DNA of 64,000 bases from Flavobacteriales bacterium (GTDB lineage Bacteria > Bacteroidota > Bacteroidia > Flavobacteriales_F > PHOS-HE28). The notes beneath the pieces are model-generated. The model ran no database searches. It was not told the DNA's origin and saw only the letters and a program-made list of their open reading frames with translations. The first letter of the stretch is position 1, and the number at the start of each line of letters is the position of its first letter. Shown here piece after piece: positions 45,709-54,082 of the stretch. The translations under genes and the position numbers were made by a program. The DNA lies in NCBI GenBank assembly GCA_020635655.1, contig JACJZI010000002.1, positions 124,001 to 188,000 on the forward strand, given 5' to 3'.

Positions 45709-46695
45709 ATGCGCTACCGCCAACTCGGCACCTCCGGTCTCCAGGTCTCCGAACTGTCCCTCGGCAGCTGGCTCACCTTCGGCAAACAGATCACCGACGC
45801 CACCGCCGAGAAACTGATGAAGGTGGCCTATGACCACGGCATCAACTTCTTTGACAACGCCGAGATTTACGCCCGGGGCGAGAGCGAGCGCGTCATGGGC
45901 CGCATCCTGAAGAAGATGAAGTGGCCGCGCGACACCTGGACCGTCAGCAGCAAGGTGTTCTTCGGCGCCGGCGGCAAGCTGCCCACCCAGCGTGGGCTGC
46001 ACCGCAAGCACGTGGTGGAGGCCTGCCACGCCGCCTTGCAACGCCTGCAGGTGGACCACCTCGACCTCTACTTCTGCCATCGGCCGGACAAGCGGACGCC
46101 GATCGAGGAGACCGTCTGGACCATGCACTCCCTGATCATGCAGGGCAAGGTGATGTACTGGGGCACCAGCGAATGGAGCGCGCAGGAGATCATGGAGGCG
46201 CACATGGTCGCGCGGCAGCACCACCTGATCGGGCCCGTGATGGAGCAGCCGCAATACAACCTGTTCCACCGCGCCAAGGTGGAGGTGGAGTTCGAACGGA
46301 TCTACAAGACCGTTGGCCTGGGTACCACCATCTGGAGCCCGCTGGCCAGTGGCGTGCTCACGGGGAAGCACCGCACGCTGAAGGCCGACAAGGGCACGCG
46401 GCTCACCATGGCCGGGCTCGACTGGTTGCGCGAACGCGAGCTCACACCCGAACGCTTGAGGACGGTCGAGAAGCTGAACAAGATCGCCGACGGCTTGGAC
46501 CTGTCATTGCCCGTTTTCGCGCTGGCCTGGTGCCTGAAGAACCCGCACGTGAGCACCGTGATCCTCGGCGCCAGCAAACAGGCCCAGTTGAAGGAGAACC
46601 TGCAGGCCGTCGAGGCGCAGGACAAGTTCACGCCCGCGGTGATGGAGAAGATCGAGAAGGTGCTGGGGAACACGCCGGAAAGGCCGCAGTGGTGA
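45709..46695 (+). CDS. aldo/keto reductase, Kv-beta-like
   Basis: The 328-residue NADPH-dependent oxidoreductase resembles the potassium-channel beta subunit group. Its N-terminus MRYRQLGTSGLQVSELSLGSW is diagnostic. Active-site residues are visible: Asp and Tyr in FFDNAEIYARGESE, Lys in TVSSKVFFG, and His in LYFCHRPDKRTP. NADPH contacts include WSPLASGVLTGKH and VILGASKQAQLKENL. The ATG is preceded by AACTTTCG and 4 bases. It is divergent from ridA. Confidence 0.92.
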   Translation: MRYRQLGTSGLQVSELSLGSWLTFGKQITDATAEKLMKVAYDHGINFFDNAEIYARGESERVMGRILKKMKWPRDTWTVSSKVFFGAGGKLPTQRGLHRKHVVEACHAALQRLQVDHLDLYFCHRPDKRTPIEETVWTMHSLIMQGKVMYWGTSEWSAQEIMEAHMVARQHHLIGPVMEQPQYNLFHRAKVEVEFERIYKTVGLGTTIWSPLASGVLTGKHRTLKADKGTRLTMAGLDWLRERELTPERLRTVEKLNKIADGLDLSLPVFALAWCLKNPHVSTVILGASKQAQLKENLQAVEAQDKFTPAVMEKIEKVLGNTPERPQW

Positions 46696-46712
46696 TCGCG
46701 AACACCCGCCGA

Positions 46713-46777
46713 AGCGGTCCACCGGCCCACCCCTTACCAAGAGCGACCGATCGGTTTTGATCTACCGGTGGACCGCT
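46713..46777. repeat. long hairpin element, copy 1
   Basis: A 13-bp perfect inverted repeat (AGCGGTCCACCGG with CCGGTGGACCGCT) encloses 39 bases. It lies between two convergent genes, just past the stop of the large CUB-repeat gene. Copy 2 at 59494 shares the loop sequence almost base for base. It could terminate the minus-strand transcript, though no T-run follows. Confidence 0.85.
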
Positions 46778-46783
46778 CCGGGA

Positions 46784-49700
46784 CTAGGGCATTTGTTCGT
46801 TCCGGGTGGCGGTGGGTATGGTGCCCCCGATGTTCTGCAGGATCATGTCCCGGTCGTTGTTCGCACCGGTGTACTTCACCTGCCCGTCCAGGTTCACGTC
46901 CGCATCGTAGCGCCCGGAGGTGGTGTTGGTCGGGATGACCCCACCGATCACTTGAAGGACCTCGTCCCGATCGTTCGAGCCGCCCGTGTACTTGATCACC
47001 CCATCCCCGTTCACATCGCCGCACCACATCGCCTTCACGCCGTTGATGTCCACCTGGGCATCGGTGCCGTAGGTGGCGGTGCTGCCATCGGTGAAGTCGA
47101 TCGTATCCAGCACACCACCCAGTGCGATGGGCGTGGCGCTCATAACGGACAGGTGGTTGCGGTGGTGGACCGCCACGTAGTAGTTGCCCGGCGATGCATT
47201 GAACGTTTGGAAGGAAACGCCGTGATCGCTAATCATGCTCCCATCGGACTGGACCAGCACGTCCTTCGAGGCCACTACGGTCTGTCCGTCCGCCGCATCC
47301 CGCAGCTCCACCGTCACCCAATCCACGAGCGCATCCGGGCCGGTCACTGGATACATCGCGGTGTAGACCATGTACCCGTTCCCGTAGATCTGGGGGATCA
47401 GGAAATTGGCGCGGAGGTCGTCACGCATCAGGCCGGTGCCTGGATCGTAGGGCCCTTGCAGGAAGACTTTGGGCTGTATCCCGATCCGCACATCCTGTTC
47501 CACCAGCAAGGTGAACGCTCCCCCTGAGGCGTTTCCACAACATGTACCGACCACCAGGTAATAGGTGGAGTCCGCGCTTCCGGCCCAGGTGACCCGGTAT
47601 CCATCAAAGCCGCACGGCTCCAACTGGGCCTCCACACAGCTCAGGTTCCCGCAGCTGCCGCTCAGCACCCGGATGGAGCTGTACCCATCGTTGCAGGTAC
47701 TCGCCGACATCATGCCGTCCACACCGGCCAGGGTGTACCAGACCCCTTTGGTGCCGCCGATGGAAAAGAACGAACAGCCACCGGCAAGCTCATCCGGTCC
47801 CGTGGTCGCCCAGGCGTTGGTCCCGGCCACGGGTGTGCCGATCGTGATCGGGATGGCTCCCGCACAATGATCATTGGCCGGAGGCGGTGGTGCGCCCTCC
47901 GCCAAACTGATCTGGTAGGTACCTCGCGACTGGGCGGTGTAGGTCCCCACCCGCATCCAATAGGTCGTGTTCGGTAGGAGAGCCGCAGTCTGGTTCAGAC
48001 CGGGCGAACAAGTAGTACTGGATACACCACAGGCCGTCCTCACTTCCCAGTGCATCGACCCTTGTGTGGTCAGTGGCACAATATCGATCGCCACCCGGCC
48101 TGAACTACTTGTGGTGAAGGTGTACCAGGTGCCCCAGGAATTCGGGAACGCTGATCCGCATAAAGCACTATAGAAGTCACCGAGCGGCACACAGCTATTG
48201 TCGTCCGTTATGAAGGATGTCGTGCCATAGGGTGCGAGCGGCACGACCAGTGCACCGGAGCACACACCATTAGCAGGCACTGTGGCACAAAGCGTGTCGC
48301 AGGTCATGGTGAGGTCGAATGTTCCGGAGGCCGTAGGTGAAACGAAGGAGACCAGCACGTAATAGGTCGCACCTACTGTGGTATTCAGGCTCACCTCGCT
48401 TCCTTGATAGCAACCTCCCGTTCCGCCGATGACGGAACTTCCAACGATGCAATTCAGGCTGCTGCCAACCCCGTCGAACACCTCGATCTGTGTACGATAG
48501 TTGCTATTGGTCGGGCAAGCGTTCAGCGTCACCAGGTCACCCGGCGTACTGATCGCCGCTAAAGGGTCGCTGGAGTTCTCCCCAGTGAAGGTGTACCACT
48601 TCCCGGGCAGGTTGCTGCCGCCAAAACAGGTGGGGGCATCGTCATCGCTGGCCCCGACGGTGGTGCCGGACAGGGTGCTACCGCACGCGATGGGCGTGGC
48701 CAGGGTGTAAGCCAGCACGCAGTTTCCGCCGTAGGTCACGTTCAGATCGAAGCCCTGCGCCGTGTTCGCGGCATCAGAGTAGAACAACACCGTGATCGGC
48801 TCACCGGGCAGGCCGGTGAAGTTGATGGTACCCGAACCGAAGTATTCCGCCACCAGGTCGTTCATGCCGACACCGTGGAACACCGCCAGGTGGTCGTCCC
48901 CGTCCAGGCTATAGCTCCCGCTCAGGGTCACCGTGGCGGTGTGGCTGGCCTGCAGCACCGTATAGCCGTTGGAATTGTTCAGGTAATTCCCCAGGTTGCC
49001 CCAGTCGCGCAGGGTCACGTTGGTACCACAGGGCACGTAGTTGATCGCATCGGGAGGGATCCGTGCCACCGGCATCTCCGATACCTGCCCGCAGTCCACC
49101 GTCAATTCGAACGCGCCGAACGCGGCGTCGTCCGTGCCCGTTACCAGGATGTAGTAGGTGGTGCCCACCACGCTTTGGAAGGTCGCTCGGGACTTGTTCG
49201 CGCCACAGGCCGCAGCGTAGCCATCGTCACTGCTGGTCACGCAGGTCAAGGCGCCGCAGCTGCCTTCGAACACATCGATGCGCGTGTCGAAGCCGGCATC
49301 TCCGCAGGTGCGGAGCTCGACCAGATCGCCCACGCTCCCTGGCGCGGCCTGCGGGTTGCTGGTGTTCCAGCCCGTGATGGTGTACCACAGACCTTGGGAG
49401 GGGACCGTGCCGAAGCAGGATGAGGTGTCCGGTACCACACCCGCGGTAGAGGCGTTCACCACCTGCCCGCAGAGCAGCGGAACCGCCCCGGAGCAATTGT
49501 CGTTGGCCGGTGGCAGGTTGGCCTCCGCCAGGCTGATCATATAATGGCCTCGGGTGTTGGCGGCGTAGCAGCCAACACGCAGCAAATAACTGGTGAAGGG
49601 CTGGAGGTTGAAGGTGGTTGAGATATCCAGCGCGCCTTCCGCACACAGGCTGGTGGTTCCTCCACAAGCCGTGTACACTTCCGCGAACAACCCATAAGCG

Positions 49701-52027
49701 CTGATCGTTTCCAGATCCAGATGCACGTTGCCCACGCTCCCCGTGGTGAAACTGTGCCAGGTGCTCCAGGAATTCGGCATGGTGGGATCGCTGCAATCCG
49801 TGCTGTAGAACGGCCCGAGCGGCACGCAGAGGTTGTTGGCAAGGGTCAAGGACTGCGTGCCGTAGGGTGTGACCGGGATCGGTTCCGCACCGGTACAGAC
49901 ACCGTTCGTGGCCATCGTGGTACAGAGTGCTTCGCAGGTCAGGCTCAGGTCAAAGGCCGAATAGCCCGTCGGCTCCTCGATGGAGACCAGCACGTAATAG
50001 GTCGTTCCCACCGTGGTGTTCAAGCTCACCTCACTGCCATAGTCGCAACCTACATAATTCACTATGGTGTTGCCGCCCACGATGCAGGTCAGGCTGTTGC
50101 AATCCCCCTCGAACACTTCGAGCTGAGCACTATAGATGGAACCGGTTGTACAGGCTTTCAGCGTCACCACGTCGCCGGGCGTGCCAACCGTTGCCAGCGG
50201 GTCGTTGCTGTTCGCCCCAGTGAAGGTGTACCACACCCCCGGTAGGTTGCTGCCGCCGAAGCAGGTGGGTGCACCATCGCCGCTGGCGCCCATGGTGAAG
50301 CCGTTCACCGTGGCGCCGCAGGTGATGGGAAGGGCTTCGGTGCAAAACTCGTTGGGCACGGGCACACACGCGCCCGACCAGGTCACGTTCAGGTTGAAGC
50401 CCGCGGCGTTGCTGAAGTTGTCCGAGTAGAAGAACACGATCACGGACTCCCCGGGCTGGCCCGTGAAATTCACCGCCCCGCTGTTGTAGTAGGTGGCTTC
50501 CAGTGTCTCCAGCCCGGTGCCGGTATAGATGGCCAGTTGGTCCACCTGTTCACCGTCGAACACCACGTTCCCGGAGAGGGTGATGGCGCTGTTGTTCGTG
50601 GCTTCCAGGATGGTGTATCCGTTGGCATTGTCCGGGTAGTTGCCCAGATTGCCGGCATCGCGCAAGACCACGCTGGTGCCGCAGGGCACGTACTTGGCTC
50701 CGGTCTGGGGTACCAGCACCACGGGCCCGCCCTGGGCCGGGGCGCAGTCCATGGTCAGTTCGAAGTTGCCGCTGGCGGAAGCGTCCTTGCCGGATACCAG
50801 GATGGAATAGGTGGTGCCCACGGTGGTGGGAAAGAACACGCGCGATCCGTTGGAGCAGCCCATGAACGGGTGGGTGTCGTCGTTGCCGGCCACACAGGTG
50901 AGCGCCCCGCACGAGCCTTCGAACACATCGATCTTGGTATCATAGTCGGACCCGCAAGTGCTCAGGAAGATGTGGTCCCCTGTGGAACCGGGAGGCGCGC
51001 CGGGTGCGTTGGAGTTGGCACCGGTGAAGGTGTACCACACGCCGGGTGCGGTGTTGTTTCCCACGCAGGCGATCGCATCGGTGGTGGCCCAATGGGTGGT
51101 CCCGCTGATCGTCTGACCGCAGGTGATGGGCGATGCCTGTGCACAGGTCTGGTTTGGGTCCGGAGCGCAGGGCCCCGACCAGCTCACGTTCAGGTTCAGG
51201 CCCGCTGCCGTGCCAACGTTGTCCGTATTGAAGTAGACGATCACCGGTTCGCCCATTGGCGCCGTTACGTTGATGGTGCCACTGTTCGCCGTGCTGAGCA
51301 GGACGGTCTCCAACCCACTTCCTGCATAAATGACCAGGTAGTCGATCTGCTCATCATCGAACACCCAGTTCCCGGACAGGTGGATCGTGCTGAACGCGCT
51401 GGCCTCGAGCACGGTATAGCCGGCGGAGTTGTCCAGGTAGTTGCCCGCGCCGCCGGCGTCCTGCAGGGTCGCGTTGGTGCCGCAAGGCACGTAGTTCATG
51501 CCCGTTTGGGGCATCTGCACCACGGAGCCGGTCGTCCCGGTGCCGCAGGTCATGGCCAGGTTGAAGGCGCCGAAGTCCGTCGCGTCCTTGCCGGAGATCA
51601 GCACGTAATAGGTGGTACCCACGGTGGTGGGGAAGACGATCCGCGACCCGCCGAAGCACCCGTTGTTGGACGTGTCATCGTTCCCGGCCACACAGGTGAG
51701 CGCGCCACAGGTTCCTTCGAACACATCGATCTTGGTGTCGTAGCTGGATCCGCAGGTGCTCAAGAAGATGTAGTCTCCGGCCGAGCCCGTTGCTGCACCG
51801 GGGTCGTTGGAGTTGGCCCCGGTGAAGGTGTACCACACCCCCGGCGCGGTGTTGTTGCCCACACAGGCGTCGGGGTCGGCCGAGGCGGATGTGGTGTTGC
51901 CGCTCACAGTTTGGCCGCAGGCGATGGGCAGGGCGCCGGAGCACAGGTCGTTCTGGCCGAAGGAAAGGGTCGGGAGGCCGAGCAGGCAGGCCAGGGCTCC
52001 AGGGAGAAGGGTGCGGAAGGTGTTCAT
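46784..52027 (-). CDS. very large secreted protein with repeated CUB and pre-peptidase-like domains
   Basis: The 1747-residue product has a signal peptide (MNTFRTLLPGALACLLGLPTLSFG) and at least five repeats. Each begins with a domain marked PITCGQT/PIACGQT...APGVWYTFTGANSNDP and CGSDYDTKIDVFEGSCGALTC. These are followed by CUB-like domains starting PQTGMNYVPCGTNATLQDAG, with IVYFNTDN-type strands. Many paired cysteines imply an oxidised, surface or secreted protein. The last ~240 residues are the same module as in the genes at 24881 and 54069, ending ATRNEQMP. A pair of 21-bp direct repeats lies 54 bases before the start. Adhesion or glycan binding is a reasonable guess; the ligand is unknown. 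Confidence 0.87.
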   Translation of the reverse strand: MNTFRTLLPGALACLLGLPTLSFGQNDLCSGALPIACGQTVSGNTTSASADPDACVGNNTAPGVWYTFTGANSNDPGAATGSAGDYIFLSTCGSSYDTKIDVFEGTCGALTCVAGNDDTSNNGCFGGSRIVFPTTVGTTYYVLISGKDATDFGAFNLAMTCGTGTTGSVVQMPQTGMNYVPCGTNATLQDAGGAGNYLDNSAGYTVLEASAFSTIHLSGNWVFDDEQIDYLVIYAGSGLETVLLSTANSGTINVTAPMGEPVIVYFNTDNVGTAAGLNLNVSWSGPCAPDPNQTCAQASPITCGQTISGTTHWATTDAIACVGNNTAPGVWYTFTGANSNAPGAPPGSTGDHIFLSTCGSDYDTKIDVFEGSCGALTCVAGNDDTHPFMGCSNGSRVFFPTTVGTTYSILVSGKDASASGNFELTMDCAPAQGGPVVLVPQTGAKYVPCGTSVVLRDAGNLGNYPDNANGYTILEATNNSAITLSGNVVFDGEQVDQLAIYTGTGLETLEATYYNSGAVNFTGQPGESVIVFFYSDNFSNAAGFNLNVTWSGACVPVPNEFCTEALPITCGATVNGFTMGASGDGAPTCFGGSNLPGVWYTFTGANSNDPLATVGTPGDVVTLKACTTGSIYSAQLEVFEGDCNSLTCIVGGNTIVNYVGCDYGSEVSLNTTVGTTYYVLVSIEEPTGYSAFDLSLTCEALCTTMATNGVCTGAEPIPVTPYGTQSLTLANNLCVPLGPFYSTDCSDPTMPNSWSTWHSFTTGSVGNVHLDLETISAYGLFAEVYTACGGTTSLCAEGALDISTTFNLQPFTSYLLRVGCYAANTRGHYMISLAEANLPPANDNCSGAVPLLCGQVVNASTAGVVPDTSSCFGTVPSQGLWYTITGWNTSNPQAAPGSVGDLVELRTCGDAGFDTRIDVFEGSCGALTCVTSSDDGYAAACGANKSRATFQSVVGTTYYILVTGTDDAAFGAFELTVDCGQVSEMPVARIPPDAINYVPCGTNVTLRDWGNLGNYLNNSNGYTVLQASHTATVTLSGSYSLDGDDHLAVFHGVGMNDLVAEYFGSGTINFTGLPGEPITVLFYSDAANTAQGFDLNVTYGGNCVLAYTLATPIACGSTLSGTTVGASDDDAPTCFGGSNLPGKWYTFTGENSSDPLAAISTPGDLVTLNACPTNSNYRTQIEVFDGVGSSLNCIVGSSVIGGTGGCYQGSEVSLNTTVGATYYVLVSFVSPTASGTFDLTMTCDTLCATVPANGVCSGALVVPLAPYGTTSFITDDNSCVPLGDFYSALCGSAFPNSWGTWYTFTTSSSGRVAIDIVPLTTQGSMHWEVRTACGVSSTTCSPGLNQTAALLPNTTYWMRVGTYTAQSRGTYQISLAEGAPPPPANDHCAGAIPITIGTPVAGTNAWATTGPDELAGGCSFFSIGGTKGVWYTLAGVDGMMSASTCNDGYSSIRVLSGSCGNLSCVEAQLEPCGFDGYRVTWAGSADSTYYLVVGTCCGNASGGAFTLLVEQDVRIGIQPKVFLQGPYDPGTGLMRDDLRANFLIPQIYGNGYMVYTAMYPVTGPDALVDWVTVELRDAADGQTVVASKDVLVQSDGSMISDHGVSFQTFNASPGNYYVAVHHRNHLSVMSATPIALGGVLDTIDFTDGSTATYGTDAQVDINGVKAMWCGDVNGDGVIKYTGGSNDRDEVLQVIGGVIPTNTTSGRYDADVNLDGQVKYTGANNDRDMILQNIGGTIPTATRNEQMP

Positions 52028-52080
52028 GGCAGAGGTTCTTTCCGGTTACGGCTGCAAGTAGTCACATGAGTGTCCCGGAG

Positions 52081-52122
52081 GGCATGGACCATTGTTCCAA
52101 AGGCATGGACCATTGTTCCATG
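52081..52122 (-). promoter_or_regulatory. two 21-bp direct repeats upstream of the CUB-repeat gene
   Basis: GGCATGGACCATTGTTCCAAA and its near-identical copy GGCATGGACCATTGTTCCATG lie head to tail, 54 bases before the ATG at 52027. Each contains the dyad TGGA-N7-TCCA. The same arrangement occurs upstream of the gene at 56239. The period of two helical turns is typical for tandem binding sites of AraC-type proteins. On the minus strand the repeats can also be read as a short peptide MEQWSMPLEQWSMPSGTLM. Confidence 0.7.
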
Positions 52123-52323
52123 GCAAGAAAAAGACTTGATAAACAGGCGGATATGACGATCTTCAATGGCGGCCTTCACCAAGCGATCCGGGGTGGTGCC
52201 GCGCTCTTTCCGGTCCAGAAAACGCGGCGACCACGGCCCGATCGGCGGTCCGCGCTCTGCCACGCTTCCCACCGATGGACCATGGTCGACCGGATATCCC
52301 TGGGGCTCAGCGGCCCTTCCGCT
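52123..52323. other. intergenic region without supportable gene
   Basis: About 200 bases between the direct repeats and the convergent-facing T9SS cargo gene. A T-rich stretch (minus strand, near 52125-52150) could hold a promoter for the large downstream gene. Nothing else was recognised. Confidence 0.5.
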
Positions 52324-53097
52324 TCAGCGAACGATCACCCGGTGCGTGGTGGTGCTGTTCCCGGTGGTGATCTCCAGGTGGTACAGGCCCGGTCCGAACT
52401 CCGCGAGGTCGAAGGCCTGTCGGCAGCCCGTGGTGCACGCGTTGAGGCGTTCGGTTCGCACCCGTTGTCCGAGGCTGTTGACCACAACCAGATCCCTTGG
52501 TGCCGATCCCCCTTCCGGGAAGGTGACGGTGAAACGACCGTCGTTGGGGTTGGGGCTGATGGAAACGGACGCTGCGGCGGTCTCCTCGCTTACGGCCGTG
52601 GCTTCCTTATAAATGATGCCCGTCTTATCCAGCCCGTTCAGCGAAACGTAGTAGTCGCCGTTGTGGGTGAGCTCGCCGGTCCACGCGTCGTTCACCACGG
52701 CAAAGCTGGCGTTCCCCGATATGGGTATCCTCGCCAGGACCACTTCCTCGTTCATCCGCAGGTCAACGCCCAGGTCGGTCAACGGCCCGATACCGAAACC
52801 GGCGTACACCTGGTAGGCGTGGTAGCCGTCCACGACCACCGGACCGGAGGGGTGGATGGGCATGTATTGCGCGATCAGGTCGGTCTGTTCCACCGGCCCC
52901 GGTGCTGCTTCGGAGCCCGCATCCCACCGGAGCGTGAAGAGGAGGCTGGAGAAGACCCCGTCGAAATCGGCGGTGGGACGGATGCGGACCTCCAGCATGT
53001 TCTCCTCGCCGGGGAAGAGCCCGATATCGATGGGGGACTGGGCGCTGGCACCCAAGGTGAGGCCTGCTGCGGCCATGATCGGAAGAAGCGTTCTCAT
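52324..53097 (-). CDS. T9SS type A sorting-domain protein
   Basis: The 257-residue protein has a signal peptide (MRTLLPIMAAAGLTLGASAQ), a beta-sandwich region (about 21-170) with a cohesin/FnIII-like look (GIGPLTDLGVDLRMNEEVVLARIPISG), and a C-terminal type A sorting domain of ~80 residues. The latter begins SISPNPNDGRFTVTF and ends HRVIVR. It should be exported by T9SS and cleaved at the C-terminus. It is the only protein in this block with a canonical T9SS tail. It starts 21 bases after the next gene's stop and is probably co-transcribed. Confidence 0.88.
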   Translation of the reverse strand: MRTLLPIMAAAGLTLGASAQSPIDIGLFPGEENMLEVRIRPTADFDGVFSSLLFTLRWDAGSEAAPGPVEQTDLIAQYMPIHPSGPVVVDGYHAYQVYAGFGIGPLTDLGVDLRMNEEVVLARIPISGNASFAVVNDAWTGELTHNGDYYVSLNGLDKTGIIYKEATAVSEETAAASVSISPNPNDGRFTVTFPEGGSAPRDLVVVNSLGQRVRTERLNACTTGCRQAFDLAEFGPGLYHLEITTGNSTTTHRVIVR

Positions 53098-53118
53098 GGT
53101 ATTGTCTTATCAGGTTGA

Positions 53119-54069
53119 TCAGGGCTGTTGCTCGGTGCGGATGCCGTTCGGTGTGGTGCTGCCCACGTTCACCAGGATCGGATCGCGGTCGTTACCGCTT
53201 CCGGTGTATTTCACTAGACCGTCCATGTTCACGTCGGTGGACAGATAGCCCGCGCTCGTGTTGTTGGGTGTGGACCCACCGACCGCCACAAGGATGGGGT
53301 CGCGGTCGTTACCGGCTCCCGTGTACTTGATGGTGCCATCCCCGCTCACATCGCCGCACCACAGCACCCGGGTGCCACCGACGTCCGCTTGGGCGTCCAT
53401 TCCATACGTAGTGACGCTGCCGTTGGTGAGGTCGATCGCGACGGCGCTGCTGTTCAGGGCGACCGGCGCGAGCGTCATCACGCCCAGGTGGTTGCGGTGG
53501 AAGACGGAGAGGTAGTAGTTGTCCGCGGATGCCGCGAAGCTCACCGGGGAGATGCCGTCCATGTCCACCACATCGCCATCGCGTTGCACCAGGGCGCCGC
53601 GTGTGGCCAGCACGAGCGTGTTGTCGTCCTTGTCGCGCAGCTGCAGGTAGACCCAGTCCACGATGGCGTCATTGCCGGTGGTGGCGAGCACAGCTGGTGT
53701 AACCGTCTCATTGCCGCCACCCACCTGCACGAAGCCGAGCGCGGAGTAGGGCTCGCCCAAGGGGACGAGCCCGTTGGTGCGCAGCCCATCGTCCATCAGG
53801 CCGGTGCCGCTGTTGAACGGCCCTTGGAGCAGAGCGCGGATGTTCAGCTTCACGCGCACCGGCTCGCCCTGTTGGAAGCCCTGGGTCAGGATGTGGTTTC
53901 CGTTGGACAAGGTGGCGGTGAAGGGTTCGCCGAGCGTGGTGGAAACGGTGAGGGAACCCACGGTGAAGCTGCTGCCGGCGGTGGCGATCACCTGGCGCTC
54001 GAGCGTTTGCGCGTTTGCGAGCGACGCGATGGCGCATACGGCCAAGAGGAAGGTGTTGCTGCGGATCAT
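53119..54069 (-). CDS. secreted protein with dockerin-like C-terminal module
   Basis: The 316-residue protein has a signal peptide (MIRSNTFLLAVCAIASLANAQ). The short N-terminal domain (GSSFTVGSLTVSTTLGEPF, then ILTQGFQQ) is common just before sorting domains in Bacteroidota. The rest is the ~245-residue C-terminal module shared with the genes at 24881 and 52027: a beta domain from LQGPFNSGTGLMDDGLR, then GDVSGDGTIKYTG and DVNMDGLVKYTG repeats, ending RTEQQP. The GDVSGDG and DVNMDG loops are EF-hand/dockerin-like calcium sites. Starts at 54069 or 54093 are both possible; 54069 gives the clean signal peptide. Confidence 0.85.
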   Translation of the reverse strand: MIRSNTFLLAVCAIASLANAQTLERQVIATAGSSFTVGSLTVSTTLGEPFTATLSNGNHILTQGFQQGEPVRVKLNIRALLQGPFNSGTGLMDDGLRTNGLVPLGEPYSALGFVQVGGGNETVTPAVLATTGNDAIVDWVYLQLRDKDDNTLVLATRGALVQRDGDVVDMDGISPVSFAASADNYYLSVFHRNHLGVMTLAPVALNSSAVAIDLTNGSVTTYGMDAQADVGGTRVLWCGDVSGDGTIKYTGAGNDRDPILVAVGGSTPNNTSAGYLSTDVNMDGLVKYTGSGNDRDPILVNVGSTTPNGIRTEQQP

Positions 54070-54082
54070 GGTCGTAGAGGGC

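Noticed and set aside
46713..46786. Integron attC site
   Set aside because: The hairpin lacks recognisable GTTRRRY/RYYYAAC core sites and there is no integrase; it was kept as an unexplained hairpin element.
50537..52069. 510-codon plus-strand open frame
   Set aside because: Shadow of the CUB-repeat gene; its apparent internal repeats mirror those of the real gene.
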